Shown piece after piece: positions 1 through 8,697 of a stretch of 20,961 nt of DNA (position 1 is the stretch's first letter; each line of letters begins with the position of its first letter). Made by a program: the position numbers and the translations under genes. The notes beneath the pieces are model-generated. The model was given only the letters and a program-made list of their open reading frames with translations. It ran no database searches and had not been told where the DNA came from. Location: positions 1 through 20,961 of the forward strand of contig JAQGKC010000337.1 in assembly GCA_028290305.1 (NCBI GenBank). The letters run 5' to 3'. The stretch is from Bradyrhizobium sp. Its GTDB lineage: Bacteria > Pseudomonadota > Alphaproteobacteria > Rhizobiales > Xanthobacteraceae.

Positions 1-917
1 GGGTATTCTCGAGGGAGCAATGGGCGCGGCTGCGCGACGATACGCCGATGACGCTGGAAGCCGGCGAGATCGCGGCGCTGCGTTCGATGCACGACCGGCT
101 CGATCTCCAGGAGGTCGAGGAAATCTATTTGCCGCTGTCCCGGCTGCTGTCGATCTATGTCGCGGCGACGCAGCGGCTCTATTTCGCGCAACGGCGCTTT
201 CTCGGCATCGAAGACCGCAAGATGCCCTACATTATCGGCGTTGCCGGATCGGTGGCGGTGGGCAAATCAACCACCGCGCGCGTGCTCCAGGCGATGCTGG
301 CACGGTGGTCGCCGCGGCCGAAGGTCGATCTGGTGACGACCGACGGCTTTCTGTTTCCCAATGCGGTGCTCGAGCGGCAAGGCCTGATGCAGAAAAAGGG
401 CTTTCCGGAGAGCTACGACCTGCCGACGCTGCTGTCGTTTCTGAGCGATATCAAGGCAGGGCGGCGGCCGGTGCGCGCGCCGGTTTATTCGCATTTGACC
501 TACGACATCATTCCGAACGAATGGATCGAAATCGACCGGCCGGACATATTGATTGTCGAGGGCGTCAATGTTCTGCAGACCGGCCGGCTGCCCCGCGATG
601 GCAAGGCCGTGCCCGTGGTTTCGGATTTCTTCGATTTCTCGGTCTATATCGACGCCGAAGAATCTGTGTTGCGCGATTGGTATGTCAGGCGTTTCCTGGC
701 GCTTCGGGATACCGCGTTCCACGACCCGCGATCGTATTTTAATCGCTACGCGTTGCTCTCCGACGAAGAGGCCACGGCGACCGCACTGGCGATCTGGGAA
801 CGGACCAACCTCGCCAATCTCGAGGACAACATCCTGCCGACAAGACCGCGGGCGACGCTGATCCTGAAAAAGGGCGCCGATCACGTGGTCGAACAGGTAG
901 CGCTGCGGCGGCTTTAA
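1..917 (+). CDS. coaA: Pantothenate kinase type I, 5' end cut off by window edge
   Basis: CoaA phosphorylates pantothenate with ATP, the first and committed step of coenzyme A synthesis, in the cytoplasm. The reading frame is open from base 3 and begins [20 protein letters not shown], which matches the N-terminal region of bacterial CoaA. The ATG at 48 is therefore an internal methionine, not the start. By comparison with the usual length of about 316 residues, roughly a dozen N-terminal residues lie outside the window. The P-loop GSVAVGKS is encoded at 246-269, followed by the family stretches [15 protein letters not shown] and the [10 protein letters not shown] region. The C-terminal [18 protein letters not shown] is also typical. 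The gene ends with TAA at 915-917, which overlaps the stop codon of the convergent acyltransferase gene. In related genomes coaA follows the his genes, which cannot be checked here. Confidence 0.96.
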   Translation, partial: VFSREQWARLRDDTPMTLEAGEIAALRSMHDRLDLQEVEEIYLPLSRLLSIYVAATQRLYFAQRRFLGIEDRKMPYIIGVAGSVAVGKSTTARVLQAMLARWSPRPKVDLVTTDGFLFPNAVLERQGLMQKKGFPESYDLPTLLSFLSDIKAGRRPVRAPVYSHLTYDIIPNEWIEIDRPDILIVEGVNVLQTGRLPRDGKAVPVVSDFFDFSVYIDAEESVLRDWYVRRFLALRDTAFHDPRSYFNRYALLSDEEATATALAIWERTNLANLEDNILPTRPRATLILKKGADHVVEQVALRRL

Positions 918-1876
918 GCCGCGTGCCGCGAGGCATCGACGCCAAAATGCTCGATGTAGCGGGCGTTGATGGCGGATACCGGCATCACGATCAGGACGTC
1001 GGTGGTTCCGAACTGATGATCGATCACAGCGCCGTCGCCGATAGTGGCCCCTAACCGCAGGTATCCCTTGATAAGCGGCGGCAGCTCGCGAAGCGCGGCC
1101 TTCGGATCGATCGCTTCCTTGGCCATCCGGTTCATCTCGACACGGCGTGAAGGGTGCGCAGCAGCACGCCAGTCTTCCGGGGCCCGCGCGTAGTGATGCA
1201 GGAACGACAACGGCAGTGTCAGGCGCTCGGGATCGGTGCCCTCGAAGCTGGCGCAACCGATCATCACGTCGAGCCGGTGCTGGCGGACATAGCTCCAGAT
1301 GCCGTGCCACAACAATTCGACCGTGCGTTTGTTGCGATAGGGCGGCAGTACGCAGGATCGTCCAAGCTCGAGAAAACGTAACCCCGCATGACGATCGATC
1401 AGGCCGGCGATATCGAATTCGTCCTCGGTATAGAAGCCGTCATGGTTTTCCGCGACATCCTGGCGCAGCAGCCGGTAGGTACCGACCACCGGTTGCTTTC
1501 CGCTCATCGATGGCTTGGCGGCGTGATCGATGACCAGGAGATGATCGCAAATCTTGTCGAACGCATCCTTGTCGCGTCTCGCCAACAACGTTGCGGCATC
1601 GGCGATGGCGGTGCCGTCCTTGTAGAACACACGGTAACGCAGCCTCTGCGCGCGTTTTACGTCGTGTTTTTGCTGTGCAAGCCGCACCTCGAGCGCGCCG
1701 AGCCGCCCAAGCGTCGCTGGAAAGCCCGGGAAATTTTGGATCGGCTTGATGATGCCAGGTGAGGTCGGCAGCGGCTTGAGCCAGGTCATCGCGGTTTGCG
1801 CTGCGGTCCCGACATTCTCCGGCCGCAGCATCTGGATCAAGCGCTGCGTCGATCGCGCCAGCTGGTCGCCTTGCAT
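914..1876 (-). CDS. OlsB-like N-acyltransferase (GNAT / hemolysin-like family), probably ornithine-lipid synthesis
   Basis: The 320-residue protein belongs to the acyltransferase family typified by OlsB. OlsB transfers a 3-hydroxy fatty acid from acyl carrier protein to ornithine, giving the lyso-lipid precursor of ornithine lipids at the inner membrane. Seen in the sequence are an Arg/Lys-rich stretch then [11 protein letters not shown] near residues 78-88, GTYRLLR near 132-138, and the core [16 protein letters not shown] near 169-184. A C-terminal segment ending [14 protein letters not shown] follows. The first 55 residues or so are extra relative to the conserved domain. A GGGGAT stretch a few bases upstream supports the ATG. 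The gene converges on coaA with overlapping stop codons and has an 8-bp inverted repeat just upstream of its start. Substrate specificity cannot be read from the sequence. Related hemolysin-like acyltransferases of unknown substrate are the alternative, so no symbol is assigned. Confidence 0.85.
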   Translation of the reverse strand: MQGDQLARSTQRLIQMLRPENVGTAAQTAMTWLKPLPTSPGIIKPIQNFPGFPATLGRLGALEVRLAQQKHDVKRAQRLRYRVFYKDGTAIADAATLLARRDKDAFDKICDHLLVIDHAAKPSMSGKQPVVGTYRLLRQDVAENHDGFYTEDEFDIAGLIDRHAGLRFLELGRSCVLPPYRNKRTVELLWHGIWSYVRQHRLDVMIGCASFEGTDPERLTLPLSFLHHYARAPEDWRAAAHPSRRVEMNRMAKEAIDPKAALRELPPLIKGYLRLGATIGDGAVIDHQFGTTDVLIVMPVSAINARYIEHFGVDASRHAA

Positions 1877-1888
1877 AGATATCCCCGC

Positions 1889-1917
1889 GACCGCATCCGA
1901 AACGAATCGATGCGGTC
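1889..1917. repeat. 8-bp perfect inverted repeat upstream of the olsB-like gene
   Basis: GACCGCAT at 1889-1896 is repeated as its exact reverse complement ATGCGGTC at 1910-1917, with a 13-base spacer. The near arm is 12 bases from the ATG of the acyltransferase gene and lies between that gene and the hybrid kinase gene. It could be an operator, a hairpin in the acyltransferase leader, or a terminator stem for the upstream kinase gene. There is no T-run on either side, which argues against a standard intrinsic terminator. Confidence 0.5.
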
Positions 1918-2010
1918 TTCGGGTTCAGAAATCACGGGCGTTCGACAGCGGTGTGACATCGCCATTGCCGGCGTGTGACAGGTCCGCGCCGACAGAAGTC
2001 GAACGACGCC

Positions 2011-4278
2011 TTAGGCGGCGAGATGCCGCGAGGCGGCCAACCCGGCCAGCGCATCGGCAAGCTTGTCGCGGTCGAGCGGCTTGATCAGAAAACCGTCCAT
2101 GCCCGCCTCGAAGCAGGCGTAACGATCTTCCACCAGCGTGTTCGCCGTGAGCGCGAGGATCGGCGTCGGGCGGCCCGGCTGGCCGGCCTCGCGGTCGCGG
2201 ATACGCTTGGTTGTTTCGATGCCGTCGAGTTGCGGCATCTGGATGTCCATCAGAACCAGATCATAGGGAGTGCCGGCGGCTTTGGCTGCCAGCCACGATT
2301 CCAGCGCCTGTTCACCATTGGTGGTGATGACGGCATGGTGTCCCAATCTGGTCAACAGCGAACGCATCAGCAGTGCGTTGATCTCATTGTCTTCCGCCAC
2401 CAGAATGGAGAGCCCTCGCGTCGGCGCGGTGGCCGGCGTCTCATGGCTCGGCACATCGATCAGGGGATCGCCGGCAAGGTTCGGCGCGGGAATTTCCGGC
2501 GCCATCGTCAGGCGGGCCGCGAGCGAAGCCGCGCGCAACGGTTTGACCAAGTAGCCGGTGAGAGCGGAGGGGGTTGAAGAATCCGAGGAAAGCTGAAGCT
2601 CATGTCGCGCGGCCGGCGTGAACATGACGATCCGCTGCGTGGCGTGAGCGCGGGCCGCCGCCCCCAGCAACTCGACATCCTCAGCGCCCAATGCGCGATC
2701 AAGCAGGACCGCGTGCCATGACCGCTCCGGCAACAAGGCTTGCGCCACCGCGATATCCGAAACCATGCAGGTCTGGCCGCCCCAGCGCTGCAGCCGCCGG
2801 GCGACCAGCGAAGCTTCGATGGTTTGCGGCGCCACCAGCATGATCGATTGACCCGTCAGGTCCGGCGCGGCGAACGTCTTTTGTTCGCTGCCATTCTCCT
2901 CGGAGGCGGCGAGCGGAACCGACACTTCGAAGGTCGAGCCGACGCCTGGCTGGCTCTCCAGCGCGATGCGGCCACCCATTCGCTTGATGATCCGGTCGCT
3001 GATGCTCAGCCCAAGTCCGGTGCCGCCATAGTTCCTGGCGATGCGTTCGTCGGCCTGTTCGAACTCGCGGAAAATTCGCTCTCGCGCCTCGGGCGCGATG
3101 CCGATACCGGTGTCGCGCACCAGGAAACTGATCTCATTGGGCCCGATACCCGGCTCGACGATCAGCGCCACGCCGCCGGTCGAGGTGAACTTGATCGCAT
3201 TGCCCGCGAGATTGAGCAGCACCTGCCGCAGCCGCGCCGCGTCGCCGATCACTGCCGTCGGCAGCCGTTCATCGACATAGGCCGCGATCTCGAGCTGTCT
3301 CGCCTGCGCCCGCGTCGCCAGCAGTTCGGTGATGTCCTCCACCAGCGCGGCCAGCGCGAACGGGCGGTGTTCGAGATCGATCTTGCCGGCTTCGATCTTG
3401 GAATAATCCAGGAGTTCCTCGATCAGCGAGAGCAGCGCGTCGCCTGACGTTTTCACCGCCTTGGCATAGGTCATCTGCTCGGGTGTCAGCGGCGTATCCA
3501 GTAACAACCCGCTCATGCCGATAATGCCGTTGAGCGGCGTACGAATTTCATGCGAAGCCATCGCCAGGAATCGCGACTTGGCGCGGTTGGCCGCGTCGGC
3601 CTGATCGCGGGCTTCGGCCAGCGCGCGTTCGGTTTCGGTGCGGTCGGTGACGTCGCGGCCGACGCATTGCATCTCCGCCGGTTGGCCCGCATCCGATCGA
3701 ACCAGCCCTTCGCGCCATGCGATCCATCGCGGTCCCAGTGGGCCGGCGATCTTCTGGTCATGAATCCGCGTGCCGTTGGTCTCAAGCGTGGTGTCGCCTT
3801 GCTCTAGGACTGGAAGCGAGAAGCGGCTGCCGATCAGCGCGCTGCGTGACAGCTGCGCCAACTCGCAATAGGCGTCGTTGACGAAAGTGATGCAGCCCTC
3901 GGCGTCGCGCAGAACGATCAGGTCGCCTTGCGATTCGAACAGGCTGCGGGAACGCTGCTCGGCTTCCTGCAATTCCCAATTGCGGTCGGCCAGCGCTTCA
4001 TTATGCAGGGCGACCTTGCGAAGCCGTTTACGCATCCAGCGCAGCCGGATGCTGAGCGTTGCGAGCGCGACACACGCGATGGCGAACAGGAAGCTGGCGC
4101 CGATGGCAAAGGCATGGGGGTTATAACCGGATCCCTCGGATCGGCTTCCGGCGATGAATCCATACGCCCCACCGAAGGCGGCGGAGAAGATCGTGAACGA
4201 GCGAACCGAGAAGGCGATCCACGGATGGCGGCGCCCGAAGCGACGCATGCGTATCTTGATTCGGAAAACCTGCGCCAT
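2011..4278 (-). CDS. Hybrid sensor histidine kinase with PAS, kinase core, degenerate receiver and receiver
   Basis: This is a membrane-bound two-component hybrid kinase. Positions below count from a GTG at 4323, which would give 770 residues. The ATG at 4278 (residue 16 of that count, 755-residue product) is preferred because it has a purine-rich AGGGCAG upstream, while the GTG has none. Two membrane segments lie near 35-60 and 70-93. A coiled linker and a PAS domain (about 122-232) follow. The dimerisation/phosphoacceptor domain has SHEIRTP with His258. The ATP-binding domain shows the N box NAIKF (Asn375), DTGIGI (404-409) and GGTGLGL (433-439). A first receiver-like region (about 493-600) lacks the usual acidic pair but keeps an Asp at 542 and a Lys at 594. 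A canonical receiver (about 639-757) has ED at 644-645, the phosphoacceptor Asp693 in LMDIQMP, a Thr at 727 and Lys748. The signal and the output partner are unknown. No response regulator with a DNA-binding domain lies nearby. Confidence 0.93.
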   Translation of the reverse strand: MAQVFRIKIRMRRFGRRHPWIAFSVRSFTIFSAAFGGAYGFIAGSRSEGSGYNPHAFAIGASFLFAIACVALATLSIRLRWMRKRLRKVALHNEALADRNWELQEAEQRSRSLFESQGDLIVLRDAEGCITFVNDAYCELAQLSRSALIGSRFSLPVLEQGDTTLETNGTRIHDQKIAGPLGPRWIAWREGLVRSDAGQPAEMQCVGRDVTDRTETERALAEARDQADAANRAKSRFLAMASHEIRTPLNGIIGMSGLLLDTPLTPEQMTYAKAVKTSGDALLSLIEELLDYSKIEAGKIDLEHRPFALAALVEDITELLATRAQARQLEIAAYVDERLPTAVIGDAARLRQVLLNLAGNAIKFTSTGGVALIVEPGIGPNEISFLVRDTGIGIAPEARERIFREFEQADERIARNYGGTGLGLSISDRIIKRMGGRIALESQPGVGSTFEVSVPLAASEENGSEQKTFAAPDLTGQSIMLVAPQTIEASLVARRLQRWGGQTCMVSDIAVAQALLPERSWHAVLLDRALGAEDVELLGAAARAHATQRIVMFTPAARHELQLSSDSSTPSALTGYLVKPLRAASLAARLTMAPEIPAPNLAGDPLIDVPSHETPATAPTRGLSILVAEDNEINALLMRSLLTRLGHHAVITTNGEQALESWLAAKAAGTPYDLVLMDIQMPQLDGIETTKRIRDREAGQPGRPTPILALTANTLVEDRYACFEAGMDGFLIKPLDRDKLADALAGLAASRHLAA

Positions 4279-4462
4279 CGCCAACTGCCCTGAGATTGCC
4301 GTGCAGCACCGCGATTGATTCACGCTTTGGCGTTTGAGACCGCCTCGGCGCGCGTCGTGGGCCAGGGGCGACGATGCGGCGGGCGACCTTGCAAAGTGCT
4401 TGAGGCTCGGCGGCGTCAGGCGGTGCGATGAGAACAGGGTTGATAAAACGTTAAGGCCGAAT

Positions 4463-4930
4463 TTAGAGCGTCGCGGCGGTCAGGTGGGCGTGTCCGTCAC
4501 GAGCGCCAACGATGAGGGCGGCTGCCTCGCGCGCTGTAAAGGTCCTGGATCTGACGAAAATCCGGTAATCGGCGGGGCCGTCTTGCGAAAGATAGATAAC
4601 GGGCGCGGATCCGGAGCGATTGACGGAGATGGCCACAAATTGCGTCGCCGGGGTTACGTCACAGGCGCTGGCTTCCGAACTGTCGACATCATCGACCACG
4701 GCGAAATCGGCGGCCTCGGCGCTGTCCGAGAGCTGCACCCTTACGGTCGCGGCGGCCGGATCATCGGTGAAGCTGACGTGAAGGTCGGCGTGCCAGGGGG
4801 CGGACGCGATCTGAAGCGCTTCGTCGCCGACCGCGATGCAGGGGCGCGGGCCAGGCAACAGCTCGACGCGCGCGAGGATGGCCGCAACCATCAATGGAAC
4901 AACCGAGACCAGAATCCTGAAACGCAACAT
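4463..4930 (-). CDS. Small exported or membrane-anchored protein of unknown function
   Basis: I do not recognise this 155-residue protein. It begins MLRFRILVSVVPLMVAAILA, a basic N-terminus followed by a hydrophobic stretch, so it is either secreted by a signal peptide or anchored by one N-terminal helix. The rest is soluble and acidic with a region rich in Asp and Ala (AADFAVVDDVDSSEAS). It has two cysteines outside the leader, and a C-terminal half with alternating hydrophobic residues (FVAISVNRSG, VIYLSQDG, YRIFVRSRTF) that suggests beta strands. The ATG at 4930 has GAGTGG six bases upstream. An in-frame TTG at 4948 is possible but less likely. It lies on the same strand upstream of the hybrid kinase gene with a gap of about 180 bases, so a link to signalling is possible but not shown. 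Confidence 0.7.
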   Translation of the reverse strand: MLRFRILVSVVPLMVAAILARVELLPGPRPCIAVGDEALQIASAPWHADLHVSFTDDPAAATVRVQLSDSAEAADFAVVDDVDSSEASACDVTPATQFVAISVNRSGSAPVIYLSQDGPADYRIFVRSRTFTAREAAALIVGARDGHAHLTAATL

Positions 4931-5042
4931 GATACGCCACTCGCTCAACTCAAGCCCGCAATACGCCGGGTTTTATGGTTGGCAGAGTGTAAACAAAACT
5001 CGTTACCGGAGGGTTGACGGGTAGGTTTCGCGCACGAAAGGT

Positions 5043-6581
5043 TCAGGCGGCGCGCCTGACATCCTCGGCCAGCGCGCGATACGATAAGGCTTCGGCGAGA
5101 TGCAGCCGTCCGATCTTGTCCGCGCCATCGAGATCGGCGAGCGTGCGGGCGACGCGCAGCACGCGATGATAACCGCGCGCCGACAGCCGCATGGTCTCGG
5201 CGGCATCGCGAAGCAGCTTGAGGCCTTGCGCGTCGGGTTGTGCGATGGTCTCCAGCACCGATGCCGGCGCTTCGGCATTGGTGCGGATATTCGGCAATCC
5301 GGCCGCTGCGTAACGAGCCATCTGGATGTCGCGCGCCGCGGCGACCCGTGCGGCCACTTCCGCTGAGCCTTCAGCAGGCGGCGGCAGGATCAGATCGGCG
5401 GCCGTCACCGCCGGCACTTCGATCCGCAGATCGATGCGATCCATCAGCGGGCCCGAGATGCGCGCCTGATAATCACCGGTGCAGCGGTCGATCCGTCCGC
5501 GCTTGCAGGAATAGCCGGGTTCATAGGCGTGGCCGCAGCGGCAGGGATTCATTGCCGCGACCAGCATGAAGCGCGCCGGATAGGTGACGCGATGATTGGC
5601 GCGGGACACCGAGACCTCGCCGTTCTCGAGCGGCTGGCGCAGCGAATCCAGCACCCGGGGATCGAATTCCGGCAATTCATCGAGAAACAGCACGCCCTGA
5701 TGCGCCAGCGAGATTTCGCCGGGCTTGGCGCGCATGCCGCCGCCGGTCAGTGCCGCCATGCTCGCGGAATGATGGGGGCTGCGGAACGGCCGTCGCGCAG
5801 TGAGCGCGCCGCCCTGGATTTCACCGGCCACCGACGCGATCATTGACACTTCGAGCAGTTCGGATGGCGACAGTGGCGGCAGGATCGAGGGCAGCCGCGC
5901 TGCGAGCATCGACTTGCCGGCGCCGGGAGAACCGATCATCAGGAGATGATGGCCGCCGGCCGCGGCAATCTCAAGCGCGCGCTTGGCGCTTTCCTGGCCC
6001 TTGATGTCACGCAGATCGAGCAGCGCCGCCTCGCGTTCGTGGACCTTTGGTTGCGGCCGCGACAGCACCTGCGTGCCTTTGAAATGGTTGGCGATCTGGA
6101 TTAGCGAATTCGCAGCCACGATCTGGATATCCGGGCTTGCCCAGGCCGCTTCCGCGCCACACACTGCGGGGCAAATCAGGCCTTCGTCGCGCGAATTGGC
6201 GCCGATCGCCGCCGGCAACACGCCCGCCACCGGCGCGATCGATCCGTCGAGGCCGAGTTCGCCGAGCACCGTGAAGCCATTGAGCGCATCCGGCGGAATG
6301 GCGCCGATCGCGGCCATCAGGCCAAGCGCGATCGGCAGGTCGTAATGGCTGCCTTCCTTGGGCAGATCAGCGGGCGCGAGATTGACCGTAATTCGCCGCG
6401 CCGGCAGCGCCAGCCCGGAGGCGATCAGCGCCGAACGAACCCGCTCGCGGGCCTCGGACACCGCCTTGTCCGGCAGCCCGACAATGGCGAAAGCCGGCAA
6501 CCCGGGCGCGACCTGCACCTGCACGTCGACCGCACGGGCTTCGATCCCCTCAAAAGCTACGGTGGAAACCCGCTGTACCAT
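5043..6581 (-). CDS. YifB/ComM family AAA+ ATPase (Mg-chelatase-like)
   Basis: The 512-residue product has the length and architecture of YifB/ComM. In naturally transformable bacteria ComM is a hexameric helicase that promotes branch migration when incoming DNA recombines with the chromosome. The N-terminal domain (about 1-175) carries the family segments VGLPDKAVSEARERVRSA and NLAPADLPKEGSHYDLPIA. The ATPase domain has Walker A GSPGAGKS at 217-224, Walker B GVLFLDE at 296-302, and the HHSAS and NPCRCG segments. The CRCG...C...C cysteines are typical of the family. The C-terminal Mg_chelatase_C region contains LSARGYHRVLRVARTLADLDG. An AGAGGG Shine-Dalgarno stretch supports the ATG. It follows the PAP2 gene by 86 bases on the same strand. 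It should not be mistaken for a magnesium or cobalt chelatase subunit, since no partner subunits are present. Its role in this organism is inferred from the family. Confidence 0.95.
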   Translation of the reverse strand: MVQRVSTVAFEGIEARAVDVQVQVAPGLPAFAIVGLPDKAVSEARERVRSALIASGLALPARRITVNLAPADLPKEGSHYDLPIALGLMAAIGAIPPDALNGFTVLGELGLDGSIAPVAGVLPAAIGANSRDEGLICPAVCGAEAAWASPDIQIVAANSLIQIANHFKGTQVLSRPQPKVHEREAALLDLRDIKGQESAKRALEIAAAGGHHLLMIGSPGAGKSMLAARLPSILPPLSPSELLEVSMIASVAGEIQGGALTARRPFRSPHHSASMAALTGGGMRAKPGEISLAHQGVLFLDELPEFDPRVLDSLRQPLENGEVSVSRANHRVTYPARFMLVAAMNPCRCGHAYEPGYSCKRGRIDRCTGDYQARISGPLMDRIDLRIEVPAVTAADLILPPPAEGSAEVAARVAAARDIQMARYAAAGLPNIRTNAEAPASVLETIAQPDAQGLKLLRDAAETMRLSARGYHRVLRVARTLADLDGADKIGRLHLAEALSYRALAEDVRRAA

Positions 6582-6667
6582 GTCGCCCTCTGCCCGCGGC
6601 AGAAGGTAGCGGAAAGCATACGGAAGAGCAAGAACATTAAGGGAACATAGAAGGTGCCGCGGTCCCG

Positions 6668-7369
6668 CTATCTGTTGTACCCGATGAAGAGATGGACAAT
6701 GGCCACGCCGATGCGCCTTGTATTTGGGAATCCTCCCGACAGTTCGGCGAGCGCGATAAAGAACAGACCGTAGAAATAGGGTGGATAGCGCGGCTCGAAA
6801 GCAAGAATGGGCGCCGCAATCAGCTTCCTGACGGCCTCGCGATTAACCGCAACGCTTGTCGCGATGCCCATCAACGCGCCGACAAGGACGTCACTCGGAT
6901 AGTGGATGCCGAGATAGACCCGCGCCATCGCCGCGAACGCGGCAAAGACGCCGAAGAACAAACCCCACGGCCTCGATATCAGCCAGAGGCTAGCGGCGAT
7001 CGCAAACAGATACGTTGCATTGTCGCTCGGGAAACTGCTCCAGTGCTCGAGGTCCGCATGCCATTCGAAGGTCGGCGCATTGGCGCCAAGGCTGTACATC
7101 GGGCGATCGCGATAGGGCAGCAACGTAGACACGACGCGATTGAAGACCAGCGATACCGCCACCGCCAGGATCATGATGACCATCGTTTCGCGCCGACGCG
7201 GCATGTCCTTGTCGGGCCAATACCACAACACGCCAACGATCCCCATGAAGAGCGTGCCCTTGAGGACCTCGATGTGGACAACGATGCGGTCGAGGGTAGG
7301 GCTCCAGCCGCAGAAATCGTTCAAGGCTCGGAAAATCGACACGTCGAGTCCGGCCAGGAAATTGATCAC
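6668..7369 (-). CDS. PAP2-superfamily membrane phosphatase-like protein with altered active-site motif
   Basis: This is a polytopic membrane protein of the phosphatidic acid phosphatase type 2 superfamily, whose members dephosphorylate lipid phosphates or polyprenyl diphosphates. With GTG at 7369 as start, the protein has 233 residues and five or six membrane helices. The three active-site regions are visible: LPYRDRPMY (84-92), SSFPSDNA (111-118) and RVYLGIHYPSD (150-160). Arg150, His156 and Asp160 of the third motif are intact. The second motif has PSDN where classical members have PSGH, so the general-acid His is replaced by Asn117. The usual Lys of the first motif is also not at its position. 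The GTG has GGGGG about ten bases upstream. An in-frame TTG at 7420 would add 17 Arg-rich residues but has no Shine-Dalgarno site. The substrate is unknown, and activity is uncertain because of the substitutions. Confidence 0.85.
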   Translation of the reverse strand: MINFLAGLDVSIFRALNDFCGWSPTLDRIVVHIEVLKGTLFMGIVGVLWYWPDKDMPRRRETMVIMILAVAVSLVFNRVVSTLLPYRDRPMYSLGANAPTFEWHADLEHWSSFPSDNATYLFAIAASLWLISRPWGLFFGVFAAFAAMARVYLGIHYPSDVLVGALMGIATSVAVNREAVRKLIAAPILAFEPRYPPYFYGLFFIALAELSGGFPNTRRIGVAIVHLFIGYNR

Positions 7370-7507
7370 AGCTGAAATGCCCCCGCGCTGCGCGCGTCTC
7401 CTATGACGGCGGTGTGACAAGCTCAGGTGGGTTTGCGACAGTAATTTGACAGGCTTGGGGCTGAAAATCGGCGCGCCTGGCGAAGATTTATCGGATGGCC
7501 CGGCTAT

Positions 7508-7540
7508 GTCCGGGGGCCGACCAACAGGCTGCCCCCGGAC
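7508..7540 (-). terminator. GC-rich 10-bp hairpin after the MBL-fold hydrolase gene
   Basis: GTCCGGGGGC at 7508-7517 pairs perfectly with GCCCCCGGAC at 7531-7540 across a 13-base loop. It begins ten bases after the stop codon of the minus-strand hydrolase gene and lies upstream of the PAP2 gene, so a transcription terminator for the hydrolase transcript is the natural reading. There is no strong T-run after the stem, so it may act as a 3' stability hairpin or need Rho. Confidence 0.55.
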
Positions 7541-7550
7541 ACGCGCTCGT

Positions 7551-8522
7551 TCAGAGCGTCATCACCATCGGCTCGGCGACATAGCGGAAGCCGTCGCCTG
7601 CCGTAACGACGTGGCCATATCCGGGCCACGGGAAGTGATAGGACATCACGGCGATCTTGTTGGTCGCGAGCATGTCCAGCATCTTCACGCGCGTCGCCGC
7701 GGCCTGCTTCGGATCGGTATCGTAGGAGAATTCCATCCGCGGCTTTTCCATCAGCAATATCTGGTGGTGGGTGAGATCGCCGAGGAAGGCAAAGGATTTG
7801 CCCTGCGAGGTGATCATGAACATGTGGTGACCCACGGTATGTCCGGGCGCCGCCATGGCTTGAACGCCGGGCAGAAATTCCTGCCCGTCCTTGAAGAACA
7901 CCAGCCGGTCGCGCACCGGCAGCAGATTCTTGCGGGCGTGAACCACGAAATCCTTCAGCGGGCTGCCCATCTTGCCTTCGTCGGTCCAGTAATCGAAATC
8001 GCTTTGGGCGATGTAGAACTGGGCGTTAGGAAACAGCACCTTGTCGCCGGCATCGACGATGCCGCCGATATGATCGATGTGCGCATGCGACAGCACGACC
8101 GCGTCGATGTCTTCAGCCTTGATCCCGGCCTCGGCCATGCTTTTCTGCTGACGGCCTGTGGTCGGTCCAAACGCTTTCGATGTGCCCATACCGGTGTCGA
8201 ACAGCACGAGCTTGTCGCTCATGTTCACGATCGGTGAGTTCTGCTCCAGCACCACATTGTCGGGCGACAGGAAATTGTCTGTCAGCATCTTCTTCACTTC
8301 GTCCTTCGGCACGCCCACAAACGTCCCTGACGGATCGCCCAGCGGCAAGGGACCGTCGGAAACCACCGTGACTTCGGCGACCCCCATATTGAACCGATGG
8401 AAATAGGGCGACTGCGTGCCAAGTTTGGGGGCGCGCGCCAGAGCGCTACCGCCGCCGACCATGGTTGCGCCCAAACCGGCGCCGAGAGCGAGCAGGGACC
8501 GTCGCGAAACATTGTATGTCAT
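7551..8522 (-). CDS. Tat-exported metallo-beta-lactamase-fold hydrolase
   Basis: The protein (323 residues) is a metallo-beta-lactamase-fold hydrolase of the lactonase-like branch. The zinc-binding motif SHAHIDHIGG gives His146, His148, Asp150 and His151. Further ligands are probably a His in GHTVGHH (227-232), Asp249 in FLGDLTHH, and His296 in SYHFPWPG. The N-terminus, MTYNVSRRSLLALGAGLGAT, has twin arginines at 7-8, a hydrophobic core and an ALARA-like cleavage region near 27-31. This indicates folded export to the periplasm by the Tat pathway. The ATG at 8522 is chosen because a strong GGAGGAAG site lies just upstream. The frame stays open to 8681, but that extension is not expected to be translated. 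The substrate is unknown: lactones, including acyl-homoserine lactones, are one possibility among several for this fold. It appears monocistronic, with a hairpin after its stop. Confidence 0.92.
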   Translation of the reverse strand: MTYNVSRRSLLALGAGLGATMVGGGSALARAPKLGTQSPYFHRFNMGVAEVTVVSDGPLPLGDPSGTFVGVPKDEVKKMLTDNFLSPDNVVLEQNSPIVNMSDKLVLFDTGMGTSKAFGPTTGRQQKSMAEAGIKAEDIDAVVLSHAHIDHIGGIVDAGDKVLFPNAQFYIAQSDFDYWTDEGKMGSPLKDFVVHARKNLLPVRDRLVFFKDGQEFLPGVQAMAAPGHTVGHHMFMITSQGKSFAFLGDLTHHQILLMEKPRMEFSYDTDPKQAAATRVKMLDMLATNKIAVMSYHFPWPGYGHVVTAGDGFRYVAEPMVMTL

Positions 8523-8697
8523 GCGTCTTCCTCCACTGTTTTTGTAAAATTTTGAGTTTTGTCGCCCGGACGGATTGATCCGCAGGAATGAACGGGCAAC
8601 CGTAGGCTGCGCCCGCTTTTGAAAGCTGGCAAGAAGAATAAGGTCTTTGAAAAGCGAGCAGCAGAAACCCGCCAGCCGCATACCGAAACGAAGAAAA

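Noticed and set aside
48..50. ATG at 48 as the coaA start
   Set aside because: The same frame is open upstream to base 3 and encodes residues typical of CoaA ([15 protein letters not shown]), so the gene simply runs off the left edge.
267..1310. Minus-strand open frame (347 codons) across coaA and the acyltransferase gene
   Set aside because: It is antisense to coaA and out of frame with the acyltransferase gene, has an Arg-rich composition and no recognisable domain.
2740..3447. Plus-strand open frame (235 codons) inside the hybrid kinase gene
   Set aside because: It is antisense to conserved kinase motifs and its composition is that of a shadow frame.
5043..6581. Magnesium or cobalt chelatase subunit annotation for the YifB/ComM gene
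   Set aside because: Length, the N-terminal domain and the CRCG cysteine region fit YifB/ComM, and no chelatase H or D subunit genes are nearby.
6594..6662. CCGCGGCA / TGCCGCGG inverted repeat and AGAAGGT direct repeat in the yifB-PAP2 gap
   Set aside because: The arms are 8 bases and 53 bases apart in a GC-rich region, so chance is a sufficient explanation.
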